Shown: positions 47,463-57,900, counted from the stretch's first letter. The stretch: DNA of 64,000 nt from Anoxybacteroides rupiense (GCF_014196195.1 NZ_JACIDF010000003.1:336810-400809), one strand, 5' to 3'. Notes: generated by a model from the letters alone, not told the origin. Translations and numbers: made by a program.

Positions 47463-49231
47463 AAGTTGAACTGAGGATGGGCGAGTGGATGATCAATATG
47501 GGGCTTGTCGGGCTCTACCGCGTCTTTGAATACGGACAAAAGCAAGGAATCATCGATGATGAGTACAAAAATAGTATGGTCATTCAACCGTGGGGAATCG
47601 AGCTTGATACGAATGTATTGCCGCAATTGCCGCGGGCGTATTTTTTGTATTTGTTGGATGAGTACAGCGTTGCGAGACGTGAAAGCGAGAAGCTCGACAC
47701 ATACATGGAACAAGCGAAAAAAGAGGAGCAATTTAAAAACGCTGTATCTTCCATCAAAAAAACGATGGAAATAGGAAAGAAAGTGCTTAAATATTATCCT
47801 AACAAAGAACTAGAACATGTCTTGGAACAAATGAAGCAAATAAAAAAATATGAACAGTTTGAGATCTTAACAGACTGTGTTCGTTCTTTTAAGGAAGTGC
47901 TTCATGAACCCGAAGTGAATGAGAAACTGACTTTTAATTATTTTAAAGCTACCATCCTTCAAGCATTCTTTGGTCAAGTTTCATTTTTAAATGTATCTAA
48001 AAACAATTTAAATTTAGAAGAGCATATTGAAGAATTTCAAAAAAGCTACATAGTTCCTGTTGTTTGTGATTTAGGTTTGGAGCAAGTATTGAAACAAGCG
48101 ACTTCTTCGGAAGAAGTGCACGCTTTTTTAGATCAACATAAAGACTATAAAGTGTTCAAACAGTGGAAACGGGGGTGGAAAAAGAAAGATATTGTCCAAA
48201 TTCGTGAAGACGTTAAAACGAAGTTGAATCACTGTCTTTTCTTTCATGAACATATCGCTTTTTACAATTTTGAAGAAATGGTATTCTCTCCGATCGGCGT
48301 GGCCAAAGATAACGCGTTTAACTTTAGCTGGCACTTTCAAGATGATCAACCTAAACCACTTTCTTCTTTAGCCAAAATGGTTCTTTTCTTTGCGCCGATC
48401 GGCGTGGCTGTTTATTTCAAAACTGAAGGCGTGAATGGACAAACACAACCGCGCTTATATGCGGGATTTGTGCAAACAGACGCTACGTTTTCTGAGATTT
48501 TACAAAAAAATAATCATTTTAAACAGTTAAAGAAGCAAAAAGAACCATTCAATAAAATTGTCAGCCAACTGATCCAAGGTATCCAAAAAGAATCGGATTA
48601 CGTCGTTGAACATCTGTTTTTCCTAGAGTTTTTCTCTGAATATAGCAGTAAAAAAACGCATTTACATTACTATCATTTGCCTATGTACTTAGCCCATTAC
48701 TTTAAAAGATATGCCAACAAGCTTGATTATATTAAGCCATACGATTATCGCGAACATTTTGTTCAACACGTTTTGCGCGGCGCCGATCCGATTTATGTGA
48801 TTTACCACTATTTGCGCGATTGCATCAAAAGTGGAAAAAGCATGATCGGTCCATACATTGCTGTGCGGGAACGAAATCGAATTATGCAGTTTAAAAAAGG
48901 AGTGAAAGATATGACCGCTGCTGATAAAAGGGTAAGCGCCTTGTTTCATCAAGGGAGGGAGATTCGCAAAGCGATGATTCAATCGAGCGGATCGGATAAA
49001 AAAGTGACAAGCATTGCCTATCGTCTGTTAAATGCTGCAAAAGCAGGAAATAAAAAAAGTTTTATGGATACGTTGTTTCGCGTTTATATGTCAGTCGACC
49101 GCCCAATCGCACCGATTTTTTTAAATGCGCTCCATGAACGCGACTTAGATTTTGCGACGGTTGCCAACGCTTTTATCTCAGGATTATTAGCAGATCAATA
49201 TAAAGAAGAACAAGAGGAGGTACAAGCATGA
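47459..49231 (+). CDS. cas8b1: Type I-B Cascade large subunit, Cas8b1/Cst1-like
   Basis: A 590-residue protein in the position of the large Cascade subunit, between cas6 and cas7. The N-terminus (MKVELRMGEWMINMGLVGLYRVF) resembles the GLVGL/GIVGL beginning of Cst1 (Tneap subtype) proteins. Long helical and basic segments follow (KRGWKKKD near 240). Cst1 proteins are known for a CxxC-CxxC zinc motif; this protein has only scattered single cysteines, so that site seems lost. It would recognise the PAM and start R-loop formation. Assignment rests on position, N-terminus and size more than on clear motifs. It overlaps cas6 and cas7 by four bases each. Confidence 0.78.
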   Translation: MKVELRMGEWMINMGLVGLYRVFEYGQKQGIIDDEYKNSMVIQPWGIELDTNVLPQLPRAYFLYLLDEYSVARRESEKLDTYMEQAKKEEQFKNAVSSIKKTMEIGKKVLKYYPNKELEHVLEQMKQIKKYEQFEILTDCVRSFKEVLHEPEVNEKLTFNYFKATILQAFFGQVSFLNVSKNNLNLEEHIEEFQKSYIVPVVCDLGLEQVLKQATSSEEVHAFLDQHKDYKVFKQWKRGWKKKDIVQIREDVKTKLNHCLFFHEHIAFYNFEEMVFSPIGVAKDNAFNFSWHFQDDQPKPLSSLAKMVLFFAPIGVAVYFKTEGVNGQTQPRLYAGFVQTDATFSEILQKNNHFKQLKKQKEPFNKIVSQLIQGIQKESDYVVEHLFFLEFFSEYSSKKTHLHYYHLPMYLAHYFKRYANKLDYIKPYDYREHFVQHVLRGADPIYVIYHYLRDCIKSGKSMIGPYIAVRERNRIMQFKKGVKDMTAADKRVSALFHQGREIRKAMIQSSGSDKKVTSIAYRLLNAAKAGNKKSFMDTLFRVYMSVDRPIAPIFLNALHERDLDFATVANAFISGLLADQYKEEQEEVQA

Positions 49232-50115
49232 AAAAAGCATTGACGATGACGGTGATTTTTCAAGCGAATTCTCTTAACTACGGTGAAGGAATTGCGAACA
49301 TTTCAGAGTTGAAAAAGTTTCATCGCGGCAATGGCGAAGTCCATACTTACGCATCGCGCCAAAGCATCCGCTACGATATTGTTCGCCTCGGGAATGAATG
49401 GTTTGGATGGAACTTAAACACAGTCGACAAAGCGAGCGGAGTTGTTCAATTTAAAAAAGAGGCGACAATTGAAGATTCGGTAGAAATGGATTTATTCGGG
49501 TATTTAAAAACGGATAAAAATTCACAAAAACGCCCGGCTGTTGTGCGGTTAAGCCATGCGATTTCGCTTGAGCCGTACAAAAGCGATTTAGAGTTTTTAA
49601 ACAATATGGGGCTTGCCAGCCGCATTGGTCAAGACGCTAACCTTGCAAACATTGAGCAGCACCACAGCTTTTACACCTATACACTCACCATTGATTTAAG
49701 TCGAGTTGGTGTCGACGGTGAAATCGAACTTCCAAATGAGGAAAAAGCGAGACGTATTCAACAGCTCTTTGAAATTTTAAAAGGGTTGAATCGAAACATT
49801 CGCGGCCGTCAAGAAAATTTATCTCCACTTTTTGTCATCGGTGGTATGTACGAGGTAGCCAACCCGTTTTTCCTTGGCCGAGTCGAAGTGGGCGCCACGT
49901 CGAATGGATGGGAAGTAAAGACAAAACAAATTCGTGACATCATGGAACAAACGTTTGTGGGGCAGGCGATTGGTGAGGATACGCGTATGGGTGTATTGAG
50001 CGGCATGTTTGCCAATGAAGGCGAGCTTTACGATGAATTTGCAGGCAAAGTGACGCCGATTGAGCCGTTTTTCCAATACATGTCCGCAAAAATCCAAGAG
50101 TATTACGGTGTGTGA
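49228..50115 (+). CDS. cas7: Type I-B Cascade backbone protein Cas7 (Cst2/DevR)
   Basis: A 295-residue RAMP protein that forms the helical backbone along the crRNA. The start KKALTMTVIFQANSLNYGEG with the following RHGTGEVHTY-like segment (KFHRGNGEVHTYASRQSIRYDIVR), RLSHAISLEPYK and the ASRIGQDAN region are typical of the Cst2/DevR group, as is the FVIGGMYEVANPFFLGRVEV segment. Several copies per Cascade are expected. The ATG overlaps the cas8 stop (ATGA), and GAGGAGG lies upstream. cas5 begins right after its stop. Confidence 0.9.
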   Translation: MKKALTMTVIFQANSLNYGEGIANISELKKFHRGNGEVHTYASRQSIRYDIVRLGNEWFGWNLNTVDKASGVVQFKKEATIEDSVEMDLFGYLKTDKNSQKRPAVVRLSHAISLEPYKSDLEFLNNMGLASRIGQDANLANIEQHHSFYTYTLTIDLSRVGVDGEIELPNEEKARRIQQLFEILKGLNRNIRGRQENLSPLFVIGGMYEVANPFFLGRVEVGATSNGWEVKTKQIRDIMEQTFVGQAIGEDTRMGVLSGMFANEGELYDEFAGKVTPIEPFFQYMSAKIQEYYGV

Positions 50116-50117
50116 GT

Positions 50118-50819
50118 ATGAAAGCGTTGCGTCTAAAACTTTTTCAAGAAACTGCCTGCTATAAAAAGCCGTTTGCTTCTAAAGTAGCGGAAACATATCC
50201 GTTACCGCCGTATTCGACAGTCAAGGGAATGCTTCACGCGCTTGTTCAAGCTGAACAGTTTATTCCAATGCGTTTAAGCGTTCAAGGAACGTATGAAGCG
50301 AAACTACTTGATTATCAGCGCTACTATTTTTTTAAAAAGAAAGAGTTGTCAAGCTTTCCGCTTATATTAGACGGATTGGCCCGCATTGATTTTTCTTACG
50401 ATAAAGATGAGATTACAACGATGCCGATGTACACGCATCTCCTATACCATGTCCATTTAGTGGTTCACGTTGCCGCTGACCAGCATATTTTGGAACGAAT
50501 CATGGAAGGAATCGAAGGAAGCGACCATCACTACAGTCTTGGACGATGGGAAGATTTAGTCCGGGTTGATGAATACAAGCTCGTCGATGTAGAGGAGCTG
50601 GAGGACGAGCAAGATTTGCGGTATAACGCCTATATTCCAAGAAGCATGCTCGATCCGGAAACGAAAAATATTCCGTATCAATTAAATTGGAAATATGAAA
50701 TTGTCAATGGGATTCGCCAATGGGAAAAAATCGATGTTGGTTACGTGCTGAAAGGAATGGTTGCTCCTGAAAGAGCGTTCATTGATGAAGATGGGGAGTT
50801 AGTATTTTATCACATATAG
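50118..50819 (+). CDS. cas5: Type I-B Cascade protein Cas5 (Cas5t)
   Basis: A 233-residue RAMP protein that binds the crRNA 5' handle. It begins MKALRLKLFQETACYKKPFA, followed by the Cas5 signature ETYPLPPYSTVKGMLHALVQ (residues about 26-45, matching the YPLPP.sTV.G pattern). The C-terminal half is typical of the Cas5t group. ATG 50118 is chosen; an in-frame GTG at 50112 overlaps the cas7 stop. cas3 follows after 13 bases. Confidence 0.9.
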   Translation: MKALRLKLFQETACYKKPFASKVAETYPLPPYSTVKGMLHALVQAEQFIPMRLSVQGTYEAKLLDYQRYYFFKKKELSSFPLILDGLARIDFSYDKDEITTMPMYTHLLYHVHLVVHVAADQHILERIMEGIEGSDHHYSLGRWEDLVRVDEYKLVDVEELEDEQDLRYNAYIPRSMLDPETKNIPYQLNWKYEIVNGIRQWEKIDVGYVLKGMVAPERAFIDEDGELVFYHI

Positions 50820-50832
50820 GGAGGATGAGCCC

Positions 50833-53013
50833 GTGATTTTCTATGCTAAATCTGAGACAAAAGAGACGATTCGTAAGCATACGGATCGTCTTCTTGATAA
50901 TTTGCATTTGTTGAAGAACAGCTATGGGCATAAGCTCATTCGCATGAATGAACGAATGTGGCGACTGCTGGAGCTAGGTGTTCAATATCATGATGTAGGC
51001 AAGGCAAACACTCCGTTTATAAATCAAATGCGCCGACTGATTGATAAAGTTGTCATTGAAACCGATTTTGAAACAAACGTACCTCACAACTATTTGTCAG
51101 TGGGGCTCATCCCATTACGGCAATTGGGGCTGACAACAGAAGAAGAACGATTGCTCATTCATATGGTCGGGTATCACCATGAGCGCGATCAGCTCCCGGA
51201 TAAAGAAATGATTCGCGATGTATTAGAAAACGATATAAAACAAAAGCTTCCGCAAATCGCTGAGCATATGGGCTTGCCGCTTGCTGAAAAATTTTCCTAC
51301 CGTTTCGTCGATCGGTTATTAAATCGATACACTCCTCATGACGGCGAAGAATTTTGGAAATACGTGATGTTAAAAGGGCTGTTGCACCGTTTAGATCATG
51401 CGTCATCCGCAGGCATTAAAGTTGAGAAAGATGTAGAAAAGTCGATTGGGGTATATGTCAATCGCTACATGGAACAAAAGGGATTCCGCAAAAACGATTT
51501 ACAGCAATTTACCGAGAAGAATGGCGATAAAAATGTGATAGTTGTCGCGCAAACTGGAATGGGCAAAACGGAATCCGCGCTTTTATGGATTGGCGACGAT
51601 AAAGCGTTTTTCACGTTGCCGCTTCGAGTTAGCATTAATGCGATTTATGACCGAATCAAACAGAAAATGGGCTACGATGCGGTTGGACTCCTTCATTCGA
51701 CGAGCATGCATTACTTATCGGAAAAAGGAGAAGAAAATTGGGAAGCGATTAAACAGCACTCTGAGCAATTCGCAATGAAATTGTTGCTAACGACAATTGA
51801 TCAAATTTTAAAATTCCCGTTTTATTACAAAGGATTTGAAAAAGAATTGGCGACGATGGCCAACGCCAAAGTCGTCATTGATGAAATTCAAGCATACGAT
51901 CCAAAAATCGCGGCGATGTTGATTAAAGCTTTGGAAATGATTCATCAAATCGGCGGCAAATTTATGATGATGACGGCCACTTTGCCAACATTGTATATGG
52001 ATGAGTTGGAGAGAAGAAACGTGATTCGTGATAACGACATCGCGGTCGGACAATTTTTCGATTTAAGCATCAATCGCCACTGCATTTACCTTCATAAGAA
52101 AGAAATAAAAGAGGCCGTCGCTGACATGCTCGATTTAGGGAAAACGTCGCAAGTGCTTGTCATTGTAAATACCGTTCGAAAAGCCATAGAATTGTATGAC
52201 TGTTTGTTGGACAATGACCACAACGTTCCCGTTTATTTGCTTCATTCGCAATTCACCCAAGAAGATCGACAACTTTTAGAACAAACGATTAAAAACTTTA
52301 ATGAAAAAGGAGAAAAAGGAATTTGGATTACCACGCAGCTTGTCGAGGCGAGCATTGATATCGATTTTGATTATTTGTTTACGGAAATGTCGACGTTGGA
52401 CAGCTTGTTTCAGCGTTTGGGGCGTTGTTATCGAAGACGTCAGTTAGATCACGAACAATGCAATGTGCACATTTTTACCGAAAATCTTTCCGGCATTCCG
52501 AAAGTGTACCATGAGCATCTTGTTAACGAAAGCATTCGCTTGCTGAAGCCATTCAATGGGCAAATGCTTGATGAAAAGTCGAAAATGGAGATGGTTCAAC
52601 AGTTATACGATCGAAAGCGGTTAGCAGGAACCGCGTTTTTACAAGAATTCGAAGATGCCTTGGCGATGTTCGACAATCTTGATCCATATGGATTAAATCG
52701 GCGCGAAGCCCAACAAAAGCTTAGAGACATTGAAACGATTCAAGTCATTTCTCGTCCTATTTATGACAAAATGTTTGATCTATTTGAGCAATATCAAAAA
52801 GAAAAAGAGTGGAACAAACGTTTTACATTAAGAATGGAAATCGAGAAAAAAAGTGTGAGTGTTCGGCGATATGTGGCAAAAAAATATATATCTGAACGTC
52901 TGCCGAAGCCGTTCGATCATCTATATATCATAGAAGTGGAATACGAATTTGACCGCCAACACTTAAGAGGAAAGGGAATTTTGTTGGATAAGCACTTGTC
53001 TAACATTCATTAA
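50833..53013 (+). CDS. cas3: CRISPR helicase-nuclease Cas3 (HD plus DExH)
   Basis: A 726-residue single-chain Cas3 that degrades target DNA recruited by Cascade. The N-terminal HD nuclease has YHDVGKAN near residue 53 and MVGYHHERD near 113. The SF2 helicase has Walker A AQTGMGKTES (about 238-247), the DEIQ box in VVIDEIQAYDP (about 349), MMTATLP as motif III (about 379), and motif VI FQRLGRCYRR (about 525). All catalytic motifs look intact. The start is GTG with GGGAGGATG upstream. cas4 follows after 15 bases. Confidence 0.95.
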   Translation: MIFYAKSETKETIRKHTDRLLDNLHLLKNSYGHKLIRMNERMWRLLELGVQYHDVGKANTPFINQMRRLIDKVVIETDFETNVPHNYLSVGLIPLRQLGLTTEEERLLIHMVGYHHERDQLPDKEMIRDVLENDIKQKLPQIAEHMGLPLAEKFSYRFVDRLLNRYTPHDGEEFWKYVMLKGLLHRLDHASSAGIKVEKDVEKSIGVYVNRYMEQKGFRKNDLQQFTEKNGDKNVIVVAQTGMGKTESALLWIGDDKAFFTLPLRVSINAIYDRIKQKMGYDAVGLLHSTSMHYLSEKGEENWEAIKQHSEQFAMKLLLTTIDQILKFPFYYKGFEKELATMANAKVVIDEIQAYDPKIAAMLIKALEMIHQIGGKFMMMTATLPTLYMDELERRNVIRDNDIAVGQFFDLSINRHCIYLHKKEIKEAVADMLDLGKTSQVLVIVNTVRKAIELYDCLLDNDHNVPVYLLHSQFTQEDRQLLEQTIKNFNEKGEKGIWITTQLVEASIDIDFDYLFTEMSTLDSLFQRLGRCYRRRQLDHEQCNVHIFTENLSGIPKVYHEHLVNESIRLLKPFNGQMLDEKSKMEMVQQLYDRKRLAGTAFLQEFEDALAMFDNLDPYGLNRREAQQKLRDIETIQVISRPIYDKMFDLFEQYQKEKEWNKRFTLRMEIEKKSVSVRRYVAKKYISERLPKPFDHLYIIEVEYEFDRQHLRGKGILLDKHLSNIH

Positions 53014-53028
53014 GAAAGGGGGATAGCA

Positions 53029-53526
53029 ATGGTCAGCGGTGTGCAAATACAATATTACAAAGTGTGCAAGCGAAAATTATGGCTATTTTCGAAAGGAATT
53101 GCAATGGAAAATGAGCATGAGCGAGTAATGGAAGGAAAAATTTTACACGAACGAGCGTATCCGCGTTTGGAAGAACGCGAAATTTTAGTGGACGGCACAT
53201 TTAAGCTTGATGTGTTGGACGGCGAGTACATTCGTGAAATTAAAATTTCTAGCAAAATGTCGGAGGCTGACCGCTTTCAAATGCTGTATTACTTATATGA
53301 ACTGAAAAAGCGCGGGATTGAGAAAAAAGGACTGATCAGCTATACAAAAGAACGAAAAATGGAAGAAGTTGTGTTGACGCCAAAAGACGAACAAGCCATT
53401 GAAAAAGCGCTCAAGGAAATTTATGCGATTGTGCACCAGCCGTCGCCACCGCCGCTCAAGAAACTCCCTTATTGTACAAAGTGCGCCTATTATGAATTTT
53501 GTTTTGCTATAGAAGGTGATGATTAA
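53029..53526 (+). CDS. cas4: CRISPR adaptation nuclease Cas4
   Basis: A 165-residue RecB-like nuclease that trims new spacers and checks the PAM with Cas1-Cas2. The four Fe-S cysteines are Cys13 (YYKVCKRK) and the C-terminal CTKCAYYEFC cluster (about residues 149-158). The nuclease core has LDVLDGEYIREIKIS, giving the D and E-x-K residues, and the QMLYYLYEL motif. Length is usual for type I Cas4. The cas1 ATG directly follows its TAA. Confidence 0.94.
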   Translation: MVSGVQIQYYKVCKRKLWLFSKGIAMENEHERVMEGKILHERAYPRLEEREILVDGTFKLDVLDGEYIREIKISSKMSEADRFQMLYYLYELKKRGIEKKGLISYTKERKMEEVVLTPKDEQAIEKALKEIYAIVHQPSPPPLKKLPYCTKCAYYEFCFAIEGDD

Positions 53527-54510
53527 ATGTTGCGCGATCACTATATTTTTTCGAATGGAAGATTAAAAAGAAAAGATAACACACTATATTTTTTTGATGA
53601 AGCGGACAATCGCAAAAGCCTCGCGGTACATCAGACAGATAATTTGTACGTGTTTGGGGAAGTTGATTTCAATTCCTCGCTTTTCAATTTGCTGAACCAG
53701 CATGATGTGCATTTGCACGTGTTTAATTATTATGGCTTTTATGCCGGAACGTTTTGTCCGCGAAATAAAAAAGCATCAGGTTTTACTGTCGTCCAGCAAA
53801 GCGCTCACTATCTTGATGATGAAAAACGTTTACATCTTGCCAAAAGTTTTCTGCACAGTGCCATTCATCATATGTTGCGAAACATCCGCAGACATAAGGA
53901 GAAAACGGAGGAATATATAAGGAATATTGAACACGAAGCAACGAAGATGGTGTCCGCTGCTTCGATTCAGGAAGTGATGGGCATTGAGGGACGAATTCGC
54001 CAACACTACTATCAATCGTTCAACGCGATTTTAAAACAAGATTTTATTTTTGAGAAGCGGACGAAACAGCCGCCGCAAGATCCGCTTAACGCGCTGATTT
54101 CGTTTGGCAATTCGCTTTGCTATACAGCGATTTTATCAGAAATTTATAAAACACAATTAGACCCGACGATCAGCTTTTTGCATGAACCGTCTACGAAACG
54201 TTTTTCATTATGTCTAGATTTAGCCGAGATTTTTAAGCCGCTTATTGTTGATGCGGTGATTGTTTCATCGATTAACAACCGTGTCATTGCGCAAAAGCAT
54301 TTCGACTTTCTTGAAGGAATGGTTTTGCTGAATGACGAAGGAAAGAAAAAATTTATTAAAGAATGGGATGCTAAACTGTCGACAACGGTGCAGCATCGCA
54401 AGCTGAAGCGAAAGGTAAGTTACCGCTATTTGATCCGACTTGAATGCTATAAACTGATTAAACATTTTATTGGGGACGAGCCATATAAACCGTTAAAAGC
54501 GTGGTGGTAA
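53527..54510 (+). CDS. cas1: CRISPR integrase Cas1 (type I-B)
   Basis: A 327-residue integrase subunit for spacer acquisition. It begins MLRDHYIFSNGRLKRKDNTL, as type I-B Cas1 usually does. The metal-binding residues are Glu154 in VMGIEGRIRQHYY, His219 in LHEPSTKRF, and acidic residues in CLDLAEIFKPLIVDA. QQ/RNKKASGFTVVQQSAHYLD is the expected beta-domain boundary. cas2 follows after one base. Nothing indicates inactivation, so the array may still gain spacers. Confidence 0.97.
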   Translation: MLRDHYIFSNGRLKRKDNTLYFFDEADNRKSLAVHQTDNLYVFGEVDFNSSLFNLLNQHDVHLHVFNYYGFYAGTFCPRNKKASGFTVVQQSAHYLDDEKRLHLAKSFLHSAIHHMLRNIRRHKEKTEEYIRNIEHEATKMVSAASIQEVMGIEGRIRQHYYQSFNAILKQDFIFEKRTKQPPQDPLNALISFGNSLCYTAILSEIYKTQLDPTISFLHEPSTKRFSLCLDLAEIFKPLIVDAVIVSSINNRVIAQKHFDFLEGMVLLNDEGKKKFIKEWDAKLSTTVQHRKLKRKVSYRYLIRLECYKLIKHFIGDEPYKPLKAWW

Positions 54511-54511
54511 A

Positions 54512-54775
54512 ATGTTTGTGATTATTACGTATGATGTGGGGGAGAAAAGGGTAAACAAAGTATGCAAAAAACTTAGGGAATACTTAACATGGACGCAAAA
54601 TTCCGTGTTTGAAGGCGAAATTTCTAAAAGCTTACTTTTGAAATGTTTAAACGAAATCGATCAAATAATTGATGAAGATGAGGATTCGATTTATATTTAC
54701 GAAGTGGCTAATCCGAGAAATGTGAAGAAGAAAGTATTCGGACAGGAAAAAAACTTTGAAGAGCTCTTTTTATAG
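54512..54775 (+). CDS. cas2: CRISPR adaptation protein Cas2
   Basis: An 87-residue ferredoxin-fold protein that bridges Cas1 dimers. It starts MFVIITYDVGEKRVNKVCKK with the conserved Asp in TYDV, and has the WTQNSVFEGEIS segment and the C-terminal GQEKNFEELFL. Length and sequence are standard for type I systems. It is the last cas gene, followed by the leader and the array. Confidence 0.96.
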   Translation: MFVIITYDVGEKRVNKVCKKLREYLTWTQNSVFEGEISKSLLLKCLNEIDQIIDEDEDSIYIYEVANPRNVKKKVFGQEKNFEELFL

Positions 54776-54975
54776 TGCGCTTTTGCCAACTTGCCGTAAA
54801 CCGCTGTTTTTGAAAAGTGTGTGGGAAGGCTTGATAAATCAATAAAAAGCCGCTATTTTTGATGTGAACGCCCAACATAACTACCACCTTACTGCAAAAA
54901 ACAGATATCGTATGTGTATCAACCCTAGCGATAAATGTTGATACATCAATGGATTGCTTCTTCTATAAAACAGGG
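54776..54975 (+). promoter_or_regulatory. CRISPR leader with promoter and repeated motifs
   Basis: Two hundred AT-rich bases between cas2 and the first repeat. A possible crRNA promoter is TTGATA (54831-54836), 17 bases, TATTTT (54854-54859). CCGCTGTTTTTGA (54801-54813) is repeated with one change as CCGCTATTTTTGA (54850-54862). TGTATCAAC (54915-54923) and GTTGATACA (54937-54945) form a perfect inverted repeat 31 bases before the first repeat, a likely place for a Cas1-Cas2 or host-factor contact. Confidence 0.7.
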
Positions 54976-57900
54976 GTTTTATCTGAACTTAGTGGGATAT
55001 AAAGAAGACTAATTTTATGTTTTGGTGTCTTTATTTTTTAGTTTTATCTGAACTTAGTGGGATATAAAGAAGAAAACTGTTGATACACCACGCAACTACT
55101 TTATCGTTTTATCTGAACTTAGTGGGATATAAAGTGAGCTGATAGAGCTTGTCCTTCATGGTTTTGTACGTTTTATCTGAACTTAGTGGGATATAAAGAT
55201 GAAGGAAACGCCTTTTAGTGACGATACGACATATTGTTTTATCTGAACTTAGTGGGATATAAAGGCGTTCGCATATCTTCAAACAAGGGGAGGTATGCGC
55301 GTTTTATCTGAACTTAGTGGGATATAAAGTATAAATATTAAGTTACGTTATTTTCACCGTTTTAGTGTTTTATCTGAACTTAGTGGGATATAAAGTGTCA
55401 AAGAAAAAGATATTTCTGTTTTGTTCGGTTTTGTTTTATCTGAACTTAGTGGGATATAAAGATACAAGTGTTCAAGCAAGAATGACAGAATACGAGCAGC
55501 GTTTTATCTGAACTTAGTGGGATATAAAGTCGATCGTGTTTGTGATGCATGGATATGAATACGAGTTTTATCTGAACTTAGTGGGATATAAAGTTGCAAG
55601 TTGGCGGGAAACTTGGAGATTTCTTCGAGTTTTATCTGAACTTAGTGGGATATAAAGAGGGTTTCTTCGTCTACCCATTCATCGTAGTTTTTAGTTTTAT
55701 CTGAACTTAGTGGGATATAAAGTAATATTAGGAATATCTGTTTCCGTCACAGGAATAGCGTTTTATCTGAACTTAGTGGGATATAAAGGCTTAGCGATAT
55801 CTTTTTCGTCTTTATTCGTTAATTGTTTTATCTGAACTTAGTGGGATATAAAGCCACAACTTCGAAAAGCAATTGAGGCTGCTACTAGCTCGTTTTATCT
55901 GAACTTAGTGGGATATAAAGCCATGTGCAGAATCATGTATAGGTGGTTTGCCATTCGTTTTATCTGAACTTAGTGGGATATAAAGTTGAAATATAAAACG
56001 AAATTACTAAAGTTAACACAGTTTTATCTGAACTTAGTGGGATATAAAGCCTGAAGGCAGGGGATTTTTTATTTTTACGACATTGGTTTTATCTGAACTT
56101 AGTGGGATATAAAGAAAGGCTTTTCATTTGAATAAACAAAATCAAACAGGTTTTATCTGAACTTAGTGGGATATAAAGGGACTTGATGAAGAAGGAAATG
56201 AAATAACAACATCGGTTTTATCTGAACTTAGTGGGATATAAAGTGGCAACGGTAGTCAACGCTTTTGTTTCTCCCCGAAAGTTTTATCTGAACTTAGTGG
56301 GATATAAAGTTGCGACCCACAGGCTTGTCCATGTCGCTGTCCTTAGTTTTATCTGAACTTAGTGGGATATAAAGAAGTGTTCATTAACAAAATTACTCTC
56401 ATATGACTTGTGTTTTATCTGAACTTAGTGGGATATAAAGTCAATTCTTTTTCTAGTTCCTCTTCTTCCTCTTCGGTTTTATCTGAACTTAGTGGGATAT
56501 AAAGAAATATAGCATTTCTGGACTAGTTGCAAATGTCTTAGTTTTATCTGAACTTAGTGGGATATAAAGATGCTTGACGGGGGACACAGTCCCCCGCTGC
56601 CCTCGGTTTTATCTGAACTTAGTGGGATATAAAGAGTGTGAAGAGAAGTTAGAGTTTGCTCAATCTCTCAGTTTTATCTGAACTTAGTGGGATATAAAGA
56701 TTTTTAAGGGGGAATAAAAATGAAAAGTTTCTATGTTTTATCTGAACTTAGTGGGATATAAAGGGGACTCTCGCAGGTCCGTTGATTTCTTCATGATGTG
56801 TTTTATCTGAACTTAGTGGGATATAAAGAATGTCTTATACGTGCACGAAATAACTAATTCATATAAGTTTTATCTGAACTTAGTGGGATATAAAGGCGGG
56901 TTCTCTTTTTGTGATTTGGTCTCCTGCCGTTGTTTTATCTGAACTTAGTGGGATATAAAGTTGACTGGGTTGCTCGTGTTGGTCGTTGGTTTTTAGTTTT
57001 ATCTGAACTTAGTGGGATATAAAGCGGAATCGAAAACGGAAATTTCCTAGTTAGACCATCGTTTTATCTGAACTTAGTGGGATATAAAGCGGTTCTCTAG
57101 CAATCTTATTTTTTCTAGAAATTTTTGTTTTATCTGAACTTAGTGGGATATAAAGCTGCGTTCCGGCCCTCCGGGTGACTTTGCCGGCTAGGTTTTATCT
57201 GAACTTAGTGGGATATAAAGATAATTGCAAGAGAAGAATAGAAAGCGACAATTTCATCGTTTTATCTGAACTTAGTGGGATATAAAGGAGACGTTGCTCC
57301 GGTCGATGGTAGTCTTCCGGCGCGTTTTATCTGAACTTAGTGGGATATAAAGATGTTTCTGGGTATTCTACTGTTGCGTACGTCACTGGTTTTATCTGAA
57401 CTTAGTGGGATATAAAGAAAGAAGAACATGAAGTTGTTATGCAAAGCATCAATGTTTTATCTGAACTTAGTGGGATATAAAGCAGAGATCTCATTATTTT
57501 ATAAACATCTGCACCGCTCGTTTTATCTGAACTTAGTGGGATATAAAGTCGTGAGAAGGAAGAAAGGGTTTAAATATCATGCTTCGTTTTATCTGAACTT
57601 AGTGGGATATAAAGAACCGAAAAACCGGGTACAGTGTGTTGATGTTGTTTCGTTTTATCTGAACTTAGTGGGATATAAAGATGAAACAACTATCCATCTT
57701 TGATTTTATTAGACCGGTTTTATCTGAACTTAGTGGGATATAAAGTGTAGAGACCGTGAAACTACAGGGACATGGCGCAACAGTTTTATCTGAACTTAGT
57801 GGGATATAAAGACGCCTGAACCGGTGGATGAAGAAAAAGAAATATCTTGTTTTATCTGAACTTAGTGGGATATAAAGACGCCTGAACCGGTGGATGAAGA

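Noticed and set aside
57428..57703. A 91-codon frame containing FYLNLVGYK four times
   Set aside because: It is the CRISPR repeat translated by chance across four repeats, with spacers in between; there is no ribosome site.
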